The position numbers were made by a program, and so were the translations under genes. 64,000 bases of DNA, from positions 247,688,925-247,752,924 of the forward strand of contig JAUPFV010000001.1 of NCBI GenBank assembly GCA_036936605.1. Direction: 5' to 3'. The stretch comes from Limnanthes douglasii subsp. nivea. Its lineage: Eukaryota > Streptophyta > Magnoliopsida > Brassicales > Limnanthaceae. Each line of letters opens with the position of its first letter. Position 1 is the stretch's first letter. Below are positions 10,401 to 20,895 of this stretch, in pieces. Below the pieces are notes generated by a model. It did no database searches and had not been told where the DNA came from. It saw only the letters and a list, made by a program, of their open reading frames with translations.

Positions 10401-10605
10401 TCCGGGGCATCCGGACGAAATGTCCGGATGCCCGAATCTGAAATTCGGACCATCCGGACATATCCGGACATTCGTCCGGATGCCCCGGACGAAAAACGCA
10501 ACGGCTAGTTTGATCAACTAGCTGTTGCGTTTGAACGTGCGGACCATCCGCACGTCTGACCGGATGGTCGTCACGGATGATGTCACTTGCTGACGTCATC
10601 CGTGA
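10401..10605. repeat. Cluster of GC-rich inverted repeats
   Basis: Four successive inverted repeats occur. Arms at 10401-10428 and 10463-10489 are complementary over 27 bp with one extra base, and contain TCCGGGGCATCCGGACGA. At about 10498-10528 GCAACGGCTAG faces CTAGCTGTTGC. At 10535-10543 and 10547-10555 ACGTGCGGA faces TCCGCACGT. At 10571-10585 and 10591-10605 a 15-bp arm with one mismatch includes TGACGTCA. The block is GC-rich in AT-rich surroundings and lies directly upstream of the TATA box. Confidence 0.9.
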
Positions 10606-10611
10606 CTGATT

Positions 10612-11540
10612 TTTTTAAAAAAAAAATATTTTTTTATAAAAAAATTAGTTTTTTTATAAGTTATGCACTTTAAACTATGTAAAAAAATCAAAACTCTATA
10701 TATAGGATTGCGCACTAATATTTTTAAAAAAATTAAAAAATATATATATAAATAGGAAATTCAAACTATTATTTAAAAAAAATATAAATCTATAAATAGA
10801 TTTTTCGAACTATTAGTTTTTTAATAATTTTAGTACTTTTATGAAAAAAATATATTAAATTCTCTAGATTATTGAAAGAAATTCTATATTATTAACCCTT
10901 CTTTTTTTTCTAGTTTATTGAAAGAAATTTTATATTATTAACAAGTTAATTTGGACATTTGTCCGATGCCCGGAGCGCCGTTATTTTCACATAATGGTAC
11001 ATAATCGATAGTTTATATTGTTGATGATGTTAATCTCTTAAATAAATATATTTAATTAATTATATTTAATTATGCCATCAGAATATAATTCCTTTTTAGG
11101 AACCAAATTACATATAGTTAATTGAAACACAGTTACTATTTTTGAATTTATTTCACAACCAAATTACATGTGTTTATGCAATTGGAACATAATCCAAATT
11201 TATACAATTTTAAAAATTTTAAATTTATACTTCAAATGTTGGTATCGGAATACAAGTAAATGTATATATTTTATTTAATATCTACATAATATTAAATAAA
11301 ATATCTTAAATACATAAATATAAATATATCATCAAACGTTTCAAAATCAAATTACAATTATTTGTTTAGAAGGTAATTGATTGATTATAAAATTTCGATT
11401 AAAGTGATAACATATTTAAATTAAAATACATGAAATAGCATAATTAACTCGTGTATATGGTACATATCTCAATTATTGAAATTAGATTCAATTAACACTT
11501 ACAAATTAATTTTAAATAACATTATAAAATATTCTGATAA
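10612..11540. other. AT-rich, gene-free part of the hAT element
   Basis: No frame, promoter or strong repeat is seen. One direct repeat around 10862-10940 (AGAAATTCTATATTATTAAC-like, twice) and a GGACATTTGTCCGATGCCCGG remnant near 10953 resemble pieces of the upstream GC block. Confidence 0.5.
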
Positions 11541-11810
11541 ACGGTTCTTAAATGGTTTGGCTGGTGGTTTGAACTGATAAACGGTTCTTAAATGGTTTGT
11601 CTGGTGGTTTGAACTGGCGGTTTAACTGCGAAACTGGCTCATTAAAACTGCAAACTGGCAGGACCGCAACCCGCCAGGACCGCATAAGGTGTAAACTGGC
11701 AGGACCGCAAACTGGCAGGACCGTAACCCGCCAGGACCGCAACCCGTGGTTCTGATTTAAACGGTTCCGATGGTTCGCGGTTCAGACCGTTTGCCACCCC
11801 TACATATAAC

Positions 11811-12720
11811 ATGATATTACCTGAGGTGGAATATACCAATTGATCAATTTTGGAACCTTAAATGGATCATTTGGGAAGGGTCAGTTGAGATCAGTTAAGT
11901 TCACACACATGTGCCATTTTCCATTTTTATTTTCTACCAACACTAGATTTTCAATCTAGGCAAGTTAAAGAGCTTCTCTTATACGACAGACTTAGCTCAG
12001 TTGAGTGATTTTTGCTATAATTTATTCGACTCTTATTCTCTTAAAAATAAAATTTATATACAACTTTTGGCATTCTCTAGGTTTTGGTACTCCAATTATA
12101 TTTTGCATATACATCTAAATTTTAAGATAGTAAAAGTAGTGAACTTCTATAAACGACCTCTTGGATGTCATGACAAATACTGAAAACTTATCATGCTTCT
12201 AGTATTACTACTTTTTCATTTTCATCTAGTTTCACTAAGATCATCTAAGATCATCTAATACTATAGAGGGCTAACCAATTGTTATGTTTGATTTTAGTGA
12301 AGCGGCGTAAATTTCTCTTACTATTCATTGATTTATTTGGATCACTCCAATCATTCTATTTATGACATACTAAAGACACTAATGCACTATGTATACGATG
12401 ATGTGTATCTGCTTGATATTGGTTATTCGAATATGGCACTATATGATGAAGGTTAATCTTTTACCATAATGGGTCACTGCGCTTTCTTGTTGCATTTTCT
12501 CTACCTATAGCCTAAATTTAATTGTTGTTCTCCAAATACTAGGGTTTATGATCCAATAAAACTGGTTTTAAGGACTCTTAGGATGCTAACGGTTCTTCTT
12601 ATCGAGCATGATTCTTTTTATTGGCTGAAATGCTAGTATCGAGCACGATTCTTCTTATTTTGCCACCATAAATTTCGGCAACAATGATAATTGTGTCTCT
12701 ATAAGGTCCTTTCATCCCTT
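11811..12720 (-). pseudogene. Gypsy-1 reverse transcriptase, N-ward piece
   Basis: On the minus strand, degraded sequence of the Ty3/Gypsy RT N-terminus is visible: IREAL, then LVLVENKNGKWHMCVNLTDLN, matching the family's VLVKKKNGKWRMCVDFTDLN. Further upstream (12000-12700) the spacer between protease and RT is likely but very decayed. RT continues at 8617 after the hAT insertion. Sequence style suggests a Tat-like element. Stops occur throughout. Confidence 0.75.
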
Positions 12721-13868
12721 TAAAAAATTTAATGTCAAAATCGATGTTAGGATATGGATTTTTGTGCAGGTGGGCCAAAGTTTTACCTAATTGTTATACA
12801 ATGGCGTCGACTATGTGACACTTTTGGAAGGATTATATGAGTATGGAAATGGATTATTTTTCAGAATTGGTTCATACTACTTCTCCATCTTGATTATGAT
12901 CCAACTACCCATTTGAGACTTTATCTATGACCAAGGTTTCTACTACCCGATGTGTCGTAGCTAGGGGCCCTGCCGAATGATACTCGACCCGAGAAGTTGA
13001 TGGTTGGTGTGTGAGATGGTCTCTAGATGTTGAGGAGGCTCCACTCTGACTAAACCACTAGTTTACCATCATCAATGAAATTATATATTTTATTCTTCAA
13101 AGATTTACTGTGGTCTACATTTTCTAAGCTTTCTAAAAGTGGACCACATCTTTTTCTGTCGTAGATAGTTGTCACATTATTAGTTACTTTGTATATTAGA
13201 AAGTTGAACCCTTACTTGTCTTCTGGTTTTTTTTTGTTTATATATTGGTGGGATGATATTTTATGCGGTTATTCAAAAGATTGTCTAGTGGTTTGCACTA
13301 AAAAAATAATAAAATCATCGATTGGGTGATATGATGGATTTATGTTGGGCCTTCCTGACATTTTCGTATGCATGGTTTCGTCGACTTTGATTTAATTTTT
13401 TAACATTATGAATCAATTTTTTATCTAAATTGTGATAGTGGTACCCTAAGTGTCAAAAAAAAAATTTAGTTTAAAATTATGTATAAATTCAAACAAATAT
13501 CTCGTCAATGATACTTTCGATTCTACACAATTATGAAATTAAACAGAATTTTTATATGTTTAAGATATTTTGTAAAGTAAATGTATTTTCGCGACATTAC
13601 ATTTATAATAATAAATAAAGGGAATTTTTATATGTTTAAATGTTTTGTAAAGTAAATGTATTTTCTTGAGATTACATTTGCAATAATGAATAAAAACATA
13701 TATTTACAAGTTTGTACAATATGAGATATGTAGTTCATTATTGAAATTCAAAATGAGCAATATATTGCATAAATTAAACGAGGCATATACATCTTTAAAT
13801 AAGTTTATAATATATAGAATAAAAAAACACCATATCATAATTGAACAAATTAAAGATTATAAGTTACT
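12721..13868. other. Gene-free stretch with a 75-bp tandem duplication
   Basis: No reliable coding was recognised. At 13548-13620 and 13623-13695 a unit containing TTTTGTAAAGTAAATGTATT is duplicated in tandem. A plus-strand sequence at 12802-12818 (TGGCGTCGACTATGTGA) resembles the Gypsy-3 primer site but has no LTR support. Confidence 0.5.
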
Positions 13869-14249
13869 TCAATTTTCATTGTTCAGAATTTCTATATACT
13901 TGACGATCCAATTCTTGAATCTTCCATCTGTCTTGTTGGATTCTAGCTTCAGTGTCTTCCAATTCAAAGTTGATGCATAGCAGATGATTGATAGAATTTG
14001 ATGTCGATGATTGATAGAATTTGATGTCGAAGACTGATCCATTTTCCCTAAACAAACTTTTTTCCTAACCCTACAATTTTTCGAGTCCGCCAACATTTTT
14101 CTAAAACATTTCTTTACATTTTGGAGAGCCTGCAGGCAGGCAGTTACATCGGGACCTACGGCTCCTAAGTGACACTTGGGCCTGGAAAATCCGTTCATTT
14201 CTTTTCTACATAGGTTGCAGGTTATCATGTTCCTACTAGCACGAACCAT
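13869..14249 (-). pseudogene. BED-type zinc-finger exon, copy B
   Basis: This is a 126-residue minus-strand frame. Residues 8-53 follow the BED zinc-finger plan: CNLCRKEM, a SRPKCHLGAVGPDV block with one of the expected histidines, then a TACLQALQNVKKCFRKML segment. That segment parallels the ...CPKVPEEVKEKMRELL region after BED fingers in plant hAT/DUF659 proteins. Such domains bind DNA. The second half is not recognisable. Copy A at 835-924 shares the first 18 residues. Its upstream region (14250-14542) continues at 19444-19990 beyond the Copia-4 insertion. Probably a broken duplicate, and the parent gene type is uncertain. Confidence 0.55.
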
Positions 14250-14542
14250 CTTACCAAAATCAAGAACTTTCCCAAGGCATTTTCAATATCAACTGATTCC
14301 TATACAGTACAATGCTGAATTGATGAACAAGAACTATGTTGCACAATGAATCGAGCAAACTGAAATGAAAAACTACAACAGAAATCAATTAGAATGAAGT
14401 CTTAAGCTCTAAAAATCTCAGTTATTTGCGGTTGAACTCAAATTATAAACATCTTCTGAAGTAGGATATTTACATTACTAAGGAACTAAGGAACCAGAAG
14501 ATAAAAAAACGTAGATAACAGAAGCTAAAAATCATATGAAAG

Positions 14543-14730
14543 TGAAGAAAATAAATTTAAGATAATTTGTTTTCCTGAAAATCCATTCAAGTTGATTAAA
14601 TTACATATACGTAACGAAAACGTGGAATTTCTAGAGGCAGTTACAACTGCACATAATTTATAACGGAAACTAATAAAATATAATTGCATACATATATATA
14701 AGATACGAGATTATAATAATTATACCAACA
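14543..14730 (-). mobile_element. Copia-4 3' LTR (188 bp)
   Basis: TG...CA bounded. It aligns with 19303-19443 over about 135 bp, including ACGAAAACG, ATAATTTATAACGGAAACTA and AAGATACGAGATTATAATAA, with roughly one difference per ten bases, so the insertion is not recent. Confidence 0.8.
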
Positions 14731-14744
14731 TTTATCCCTCTTAA

Positions 14745-15534
14745 TCTCGTACTCAGGCTTCAAGTTGAACACACCAGTTGCGTCTCTTAAGAATTCGAAT
14801 CTGTCATGCGGCAATGGCTTGGTAAACAAATCTGCAATTTGTTTTTCTGTATTGACATGCGCAATATCAAGGATTCCTTATTTCAGGCAATCACGTAAAA
14901 ATGAATCTTGATATCTATGTGTTTACTTTTTCCATAGAAGACCGGGTTATTTGCTAAAGCAATTGCAGACTTGTTATCAACTCGCAAACAAAGTTTTTCA
15001 ACTTTAATTTCGCATAACTCTTCCAGCAACCTCTTGAGCCACATAGCTTGGCAAGATCCTGCAGAAGCAGCAACATATTCAGCTTCACAAAAAGACAGTG
15101 CTACAACATTCTATTTTTGTGAAGTCCAACTAATAGGATCACTGCCCAGAAAAAAAAAACAACCCCATAGGTACTTTTCCGATCATCAATGTCTCCAGCA
15201 AGATCACTATCAGCATACCCAATCAACTCTAGATGTTGATGTTCTCTTTTAACATACTTCAAACCAAAATGGAGTGTATCCTTTATATATCGAAGAATTT
15301 GTTTGACAACACTCATATGTTTTATAGAGGGTTTTCCATGAAACGGCTAGCCACACCAACAGCAAATAATATATCAGGTCTAGTATGGACTAAGTACCTC
15401 AAACTCCCAATGACACTATGATATATTGTTGCATCTACGGATGGATTTCCATCAGTATTTCTTAGCTTTAGCCTTGAATCCATTGGTACACGACATGGTT
15501 TACAACTCAGCATTCCTATTTTATCCAAAATCAT
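14745..15534 (-). pseudogene. Copia-4 RNase H region
   Basis: The minus strand gives the RT thumb and RNase H: SCKPCRVPMDSRLKL, YHSVIGSLRYLVHTRPDI, LIGYADSDLAGDIDDRKST with the catalytic aspartates, EAEYVAAS, DNKSAIALANNPVF and KHIDIK, ending FTKPLPHDRFEFLRD near 14760. Several frame changes interrupt it (near 15320, 15110 and 14870). The reading runs through the polypurine tract into the 3' LTR. Confidence 0.85.
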
Positions 15535-16476
15535 TTATGCATAACTTGTTTGGCTCAAAGTTATATGATCAGACCTCTGTTTAACCTTAATTCCCACAAA
15601 AAAACGTAATAAACCCAAATCTATCATGTCAAACATTTCTTTCATCCTAGCTTTGAAACTTCTTAGGTTCGCCAAGTTTGAGCCGGTTATTACTAAATCA
15701 TCCGCATAAACACCAACATACTGCATATCACCTCTATTTTTTCTTTTGTAAACTGCATATTCGAGACTACATTTCTCATAACTTAAATTCTGTAAACAAA
15801 AGTCTAGTTTTTCATTCCAAGATCTTGGAGCTTGTTTCAAACCATATAATGCTTTCTTCAATCTCAGAATTTCATCTTCTCTCCCTTTCTCAGCAAAACC
15901 TGGTGGTTGCTTAACATAAACCAATTCCTTTAGATCCTCATTTAAGAACGCTGATTTCACGTCCATATGGTGTACTTGTCACCCTTCATAGGTTGTTAGT
16001 GCCATAAGCAATCTAATAGTTTCTAATCGAGCAACTGGAGCAAAAACCTCGTCATAATCAATTCCATTTTCTTGAATGTAGCCTTTGACCACGACTCTTG
16101 CCTTATATTTAATAATTTTACCGTCTGGATTCTTCTTTAACTTATAAACCCATTTCAAACCTATTGCTTTGTGTTCTGGTGATAATTTTCTAAGCTCCCA
16201 GGTTCTATTTTTCTTAATCGCCTCAAGCTCCTCCACCATTGCCAACCTCCAATTTTCATTGTTGAATACTTCTTCTTGCGTCGTTGGTTCTTCAATAGAC
16301 AGAAGGCTCATATCTGAATCTAATCCAATTTCATTAGTTTCATCATATAACTCTTGTAAAGATCGAAACTTTTTTGGTGGAGTTTCATCGTCCTCGTTGC
16401 TAGGTTCCTCATCTGATCTTGTATCATCCCCATTTAATACACTTTGAGAAAAGATTGATGGTGATTCAATATTCAT
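15535..16476 (-). pseudogene. Copia-4 reverse transcriptase
   Basis: Two adjacent frames (16476-15979 and 15966-15535) together carry nearly all of RT: LKWVYKLKKNPDGKIIKYKA, EVFAPVARLETIRLLMAL, then MDVKSAFLNEDL with the motif A aspartate, ALYGLKQAPRSW, and YADDLVITGS (residues 87-90 of the second frame). The two pieces are separated by one stop between 15967 and 15978. The polymerase would copy element RNA in virus-like particles. Confidence 0.88.
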
Positions 16477-17529
16477 AGATTCTACTTCTCTAGTTTAATA
16501 TCTAATAGAAATGGAGTTACTAGGTTGAAGTTTCATGGATTCTACAGTGTCAGACCAGTTCCATTTCTCAGACTCTCAAAATACCACATCTCGACTCACT
16601 ATTATTTTTATTGTTTTTGGATTCACAAATCTGTAGGCTTTTGAACCAGGTTCATAACCAAGAAAAACAACTTTGTTGCTTCGATCATCAAGCTTCTTCA
16701 CATCATATTTCAGATTTTTAACATAAACTATACATCCAAAAATTCGAAAATGACTTACACTTGGTGTTTATCCGAAGTAGACTTCATATAGTGTCCTTCC
16801 ACTTATAGCTCTTGTGGGACAATGATTTAGAAGATAAGTTTATGTAAGGGCAGCTTCTGCCCAAAATTCATACGGTATTTGTTTATCCTTCAGCAAACAT
16901 CTCATCATCTCAATAATGGTTTGATTTCTTCTTTCCACCATACCATTTTGTTGTGGTGAATATGGTGCTGTCATTTGCCTTTGAATTCCATGAAGCTCAC
17001 AAAATAATTTAAACTCTTGAGACTGAAATTCTCTGCCTATGTCTGTCCGTAATATTTTTATTTTCTTTTCCAATTGCGTCTCGACTTCTGCTTTGAACTT
17101 CTTTAATCCAGTAAGTGCTTCATCTTTTGATTTCAGTGATTTTATCCACATGTAACTGCTAAAATCATCAACAGAAAAAATAAAATACTTGTTCCCTCCT
17201 TTGGTAATTGGTGAAATAGGACCACAAATATCTGCATGGATTAGATCTAACAACGAATTTGCTCGATAGTGACTTTGTGTTGGAAAAATTCATCTGTGTT
17301 GTTTCCCAAGAACACATACATCACAATTCTGACCATCTTGTTTAAACTCAGGTAATCCATAGGCTAATTTATCTCGTCCAAGTTTTTGAAAGGCTTGAAA
17401 GTGCAGATGACCATAACGAGCATGCCACAAGCGAGAGTTTTCAGATTCGGTAGATAGGAGATATTGTGAAATTGCTTGACTCATTTTCATTGCATAGAGT
17501 CTATTTTCTGCTCGAGGTATTTTGGCCAC
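16477..17529 (-). pseudogene. Copia-4 integrase
   Basis: The 17529-17290 frame holds the GAG-pre-integrase zinc motif (HARYGHLHF, then CDVCVLGKQHR). The frame 17253-16840 holds the integrase core: DLIHADICGPI, KYFIFSVDDFSSYMWI, TDIGREFQS, and YSPQQNGMVERRNQTIIEMM. The catalytic D, D and E positions are present. A stop separates the zinc motif from the core (17254-17289) and the C-terminal part down to 16477 is broken. Confidence 0.88.
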
Positions 17530-17535
17530 CAGATT

Positions 17536-18060
17536 TTAATCTGCATAAAAAACACTTATAAATCCACCTTCAACAACAACTTTTCCTCCTGACTCATCTA
17601 CTTGTCCCAAACTAATGATATTAGATTTTAAACCTGGTACATAATAGACGTCCTTCATGCGCATGTCTTTCCCGGTTTTGCTTCGGAAGTTTGTCGTTCC
17701 TCTTCCACAAATATTTATCATAGAACCATCGCCAAATTTTACTGTACCACTGATTGATTTATTTAAGTCTGTCGATAGGTTTCGGTCCCCGGTCATATGA
17801 TTTGAAGCACCTGTGTCGTAGTACCACATTGATTCATCAACACTCCATTTCGTTGCCATTGTTTCAGATTTATCTTTGGCCTGCATTAATTTTTTATCTC
17901 TAGAAAAAACACAATTGGTCTCTATGACTAGCAATGTATCTTTCTCTTCTACTTCTTCTGTTACATTCATTGTTTCCTCTTTCTTCGGTTTGCAATCCCT
18001 AGCATAATGCCCAAAATTATGACAAGCATAACATCGTACCTTTGTGATATCAAAGTTCAA
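17536..18060 (-). pseudogene. Copia-4 zinc knuckle and protease
   Basis: Open for 174 codons. Residues 9-22 form a CCHC knuckle (CYACHNFGHYARDC) for RNA binding. Residues 83-86 are DTGA followed by SNHM, the active site of Copia aspartic protease, with the downstream VYYVPGLKSNIISLGQ block intact. The integrase zinc motif follows 6 bp after its stop. Confidence 0.9.
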
Positions 18061-18789
18061 ATTTCTCTGGATATGTCCTTCTCCATCAACAGATTTTGAT
18101 ATTCAGTAGGAAAAGCTTCCTCTCTCATAGCCAAAGCCATCTCTGCCTCTTCCTCGACCGCGACCTCGGATCCCTCAAGAATATGTTGAGTTTAATCGTG
18201 ACTCATGTTCTGCTTTTGTTAACAATACCTTTTCATCATGCTCTTCTTCTTCATCAGCTTTAAGACGTTCTTCATGGGCTCTTAGTGCTCCAATATCATC
18301 TTCAAAAGACTTGTTTTTGGCATCTTCAAATTGTTCAATTGACGCAGAAATTTGGGTAAACTTTGACGAGAATGATCTTAACAATTTCTTGTTCACGTAG
18401 TTTGGCTTAATCTCAATATCAAGGGCCTTCATTTGGTTAACCACTGTTGCCATTTTTCTCGCATAATCCACTACAGTCTCATTATTTTTCTTTTACAAAC
18501 CTTCAAATTCTCATCTAAACACTTGCGCTCGCACCTCGTTGACCTCGTCTCCTTCTTCATTCATTTTGCACAGAGACTCCCGCGCTTCTTGTGTTGTCTT
18601 GATGTCACCCAATTCCATCACTTGCCCTTCAGTCAATTCTTGAGAGAGAATTCCATATGTGATTTGATCTTGACGGAGATCAAATGGTTTGTCGGGCTAC
18701 ACAGCTTCCCAAACTCCATGAGCCCTCATGCATATCTTCATCTTTAATGTCCATCCCTGATAGTTTGTGTCAGTGAGAATTGGATACAT
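18061..18789 (-). pseudogene. Copia-4 gag
   Basis: From a probable ATG at 18787-18789 the minus strand reads MYPILTDTNYQGWTLKMK, then MRAHGVWEAV, an in-frame TAG, and continues in the gag domain (QELTEGQVMELGDIKTTQEA). The part 18471-18175 is open and contains VVNQMKALDIEIK and LRSFSSKFTQISASIEQFED. It joins the CCHC frame after more breaks. Gag would form the particle shell. Confidence 0.82.
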
Positions 18790-19302
18790 AAGTGATAGAT
18801 TTCAATGTAATTGTCATTTCAAAGATCAATGTACACAATTCTGTTTCTTATATAGAAGATACAAATAAATGTTTTGATTTTATCTAAATAACTAACATAA
18901 TAACTGATATTAACACATGATTAAGTTCAATGTTTATCCAACATTATCCCTCTTAACATTCGTCCTCTTTATCCGAAGAGTTCCTGAAGATTTTGTTGGC
19001 TCTTTCTTTACCGTATGCTTCTCTGAAATTGCCACCTGTGTAATCTTATTCAGTTGTCGTTTAGCACCTATACGCGTGTCTTTTTTACGCTATCTTCACC
19101 AACCCTGCATCTCCTTGAGTGCGTCTCAAGCGTCTTTTTCCCTCTACTTCGGCTTGAGAAATGGCTACCATGGCGACGTCTTTGACGATGTCTGTCTCTT
19201 CACCTTCAATCTCTGACCATACTCCTAGCAAATGCAAGATTATCTTCATCTAGACAGTCCATATGGATCGGGACTGAGACCCCTCCCCCCCCCCCCCCCC
19301 CT
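18790..19302 (-). other. Rearranged Copia-4 5' region with an internal LTR-like segment
   Basis: On the minus strand AAGAGGGATAA at about 18948-18958 runs directly into TGTTGGATAAACATTG, a second polypurine-tract/LTR-start junction. The segment from about 18947 down to 18790 has a TATA box (CTATATAAG near 18862-18870) and ends against the gag ATG with no recognisable primer site. It does not match the Copia-4 LTR. The part 18960-19280 is unassigned, more GC-rich sequence. A run of 17 C (19285-19301) adjoins the truncated 5' LTR. Confidence 0.6.
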
Positions 19303-19443
19303 TGTCGATCAAATCACATATAGATAACGAAAACGCGGAATTTACAGAGGCAGCTGCAACTGCACATAATTTATAACGGAAACTAAAAAAATATAACTGC
19401 ATACATATAAATAAGATACGAGATTATAATAATTATGCCAACA
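19303..19443 (-). mobile_element. Copia-4 5' LTR, U5 end missing
   Basis: It aligns with the inner 135 bp of the 3' LTR and keeps the outer TGTTGG terminus next to the GAAAG duplication. The other 50 bp of the LTR are replaced by the C17 run and unrelated sequence. Confidence 0.75.
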
Positions 19444-19990
19444 GAAAGCAGTGCAAAAGATAAAATACCTTTTGATTATAAGCTGCAAGAGACGAAACAG
19501 CAAGATGGAAAACTGAACTTCATTCTGTCTAGGTGCACCTGAGAACTCAAAAAATGAAACGTATATTCTCTTAGAATCTATAATAAAGTAAATCTGTCTA
19601 AAAGACGAAGATGGGGTTGTATTAAGAACCTCAAGGGGACAATATTCGTAAGTCAATGTCTTTAAAGCATGTTGGTGGAGTCTGAGAAAATATAACAATG
19701 GGAAAAACGCTTGCTTAGGAAAAATGGATCGGTCTTCGATATCAAATTCTATCAATCATCCACTATACTTCTAACTCTTAGGACGCTGCAGCTGAGAATC
19801 CAACAAAACAGATGAAGGAGATCCGAGAAGAAGAAAAATACAAAGATCACCCTTTGCTGCACTGTCTCATTGGATTCCTGGAGACACGAGAATTGTTGAG
19901 ATCTTTTGAGTTTTATTGCAGACTCCCCGACAGGATCCCTTTATCTTGACATGTTTGGTATATCAGACCTTTTAATGGTATAAATGTCAT
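19444..19990 (-). other. BED-finger copy B upstream region, continued
   Basis: It aligns with copy A at about 1160-1640. Shared blocks are GCAAAAGATAAAATACCTTTT, ATCAAATTCTATCAATCATCC and AGGATCCCTTTA-like sequence near the end. It is the host continuation of 14250-14542 after Copia-4. No coding. Confidence 0.75.
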
Positions 19991-20009
19991 AGTTATTAGA
20001 AAAAAGATA

Positions 20010-20304
20010 TTATAAGGTAAAATATTTATGTTGGTATATTATGTTTTAATTATCAATAATATTTTTATCTAATAAAACATATTTTTATAATAATAATAAT
20101 ATTTGTTTTAATTAAATAATATTTTCAAAACAAAAACTTGTTATTCAAATATTTTTTTAACTAAATAATATTTTTAAAACCATAATTGTTATTCAATATT
20201 TTTTATGATCTGTCATCCTTTCTCTCATATTGAATGGTCAGATTTTCAATACTTAATTTACTAAAAATTGTAGCGAAGATTCGTCATATTACAGCTTTAG
20301 TCAC
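20010..20304 (-). pseudogene. Copia-5 3' end (LTR and last codons), left part
   Basis: This aligns with Copia-2 at about 3700-3950: the polypurine/LTR junction region (near 20197-20230) and the end of RNase H up to GCTTTAGTCAC at 20304. The homologous sequence in Copia-2 continues without a break (GCTTTAGTTAGGATGTC), and here it continues at 25473. This shows the Gypsy-2 insertion point exactly. Confidence 0.75.
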
Positions 20305-20894
20305 TGTTAAGGGTGAAATTCACCGAGCCCAATAGAAAATGAGTTAATTGCAAAAAGGAGAAGTCAAATATACCCATTAGTGTATTTATTATTTATTAGA
20401 GAACAATGTGTAAAAGAAGTACTCCCTCCGTTCCCTTTTATTAATCGTTCTAGAAAATGGTAAAAATTCCAAATCAGTAGTCGTTCTCACTTATCAAGAT
20501 AACATTAATTAATATTTAATTAAAACAATAAAGTATGACCAATAGATGAAACACGTTAATGAAAACTGACCAATTAAATTTCTTTCCTTTTTAACTTCTA
20601 CAAGAAAGAGAAGTAATTATGATGCTTATTAATACTCGTGCCCATACCTTAAACGTCCAATATTTCGGAACAGAGGGAGTAGCATGTAAAGGACTAACTA
20701 TTAAATAATTAAAGACTATCTAAGATATAAATGGGTCCCACTTTCCCCACTATATAAGGGAGCCCCTTTATTTTTGGGTAGGTGAACATTCTTTAATACT
20801 TTCTCTTTCTATTTGTTCTCTCTATATTTTTAGCACTAGTCACATCAAGCACTAGATCCAAGATTCCCCATTCTTGTCATTATTTTACACATCA
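20305..20894 (+). mobile_element. Gypsy-2 5' LTR, interrupted by a Stowaway MITE
   Basis: It begins TGTTAAGGG and ends ACACATCA. It contains a TATA box in CCACTATATAAGGGAG (about 20748-20763). Without the 260 bp of MITE plus extra TA it is 330 bp, the same length as the right LTR. Confidence 0.92.
20422..20679. mobile_element. Stowaway-type MITE (258 bp)
   Basis: Ends CTCCCTCCGTTCC and, inverted, CTCCCTCTGTTCC, with TA duplicated on each side (20420-20421, 20680-20681). These termini and the TA target identify a Tc1/mariner Stowaway MITE. The right LTR of Gypsy-2 has the unoccupied site AAGTAAGATG, so insertion followed Gypsy-2 integration. Confidence 0.96.
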
Positions 20895-20895
20895 T

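Larger units (their letters stand above)
8626..11802. mobile_element. hAT-type DNA transposon, 3177 bp
   Basis: Termini TAGGGGTGGCAAATGG and, at the right end inverted, TAGGGGTGGCAAACGG form the terminal inverted repeats. The host 8-mer CATATAAC is duplicated exactly at 8618-8625 and 11803-11810. Eight-base TSDs and this TIR sequence are diagnostic of hAT elements. No hAT transposase (dimerisation domain, DDE) was recognised, so this copy is probably non-autonomous. Inside are subterminal GGACCGC repeats, two AT-rich tandem arrays, one minus-strand ORF with its own promoter, and a GC-rich hairpin cluster. It inserted into Gypsy-1 RT. Confidence 0.92.
14543..19443 (-). mobile_element. Copia-4, nearly complete Ty1/Copia element (4.9 kb)
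   Basis: Bounded by TGAAGAAAAT at 14543 and CCAACA at 19443, with the 5-bp repeat GAAAG on both sides (14538-14542 and 19444-19448). Comparison with copy A shows the host sequence is contiguous without it. The polypurine tract AAGAGGGATAAA (14731-14742, minus) precedes TGTTGG. Domain order on the minus strand is gag, CCHC, protease, integrase, RT, RNase H, the Copia order. The coding region is broken by several stops and shifts. The 5' end is rearranged: the U5 part of the 5' LTR is missing and another LTR-like segment lies before gag. Confidence 0.85.

Noticed and set aside
12802..12818. Second Gypsy primer-binding site on the plus strand
   Set aside because: Similar to the Gypsy-3 site, but no LTR terminus or gag of that orientation could be found.
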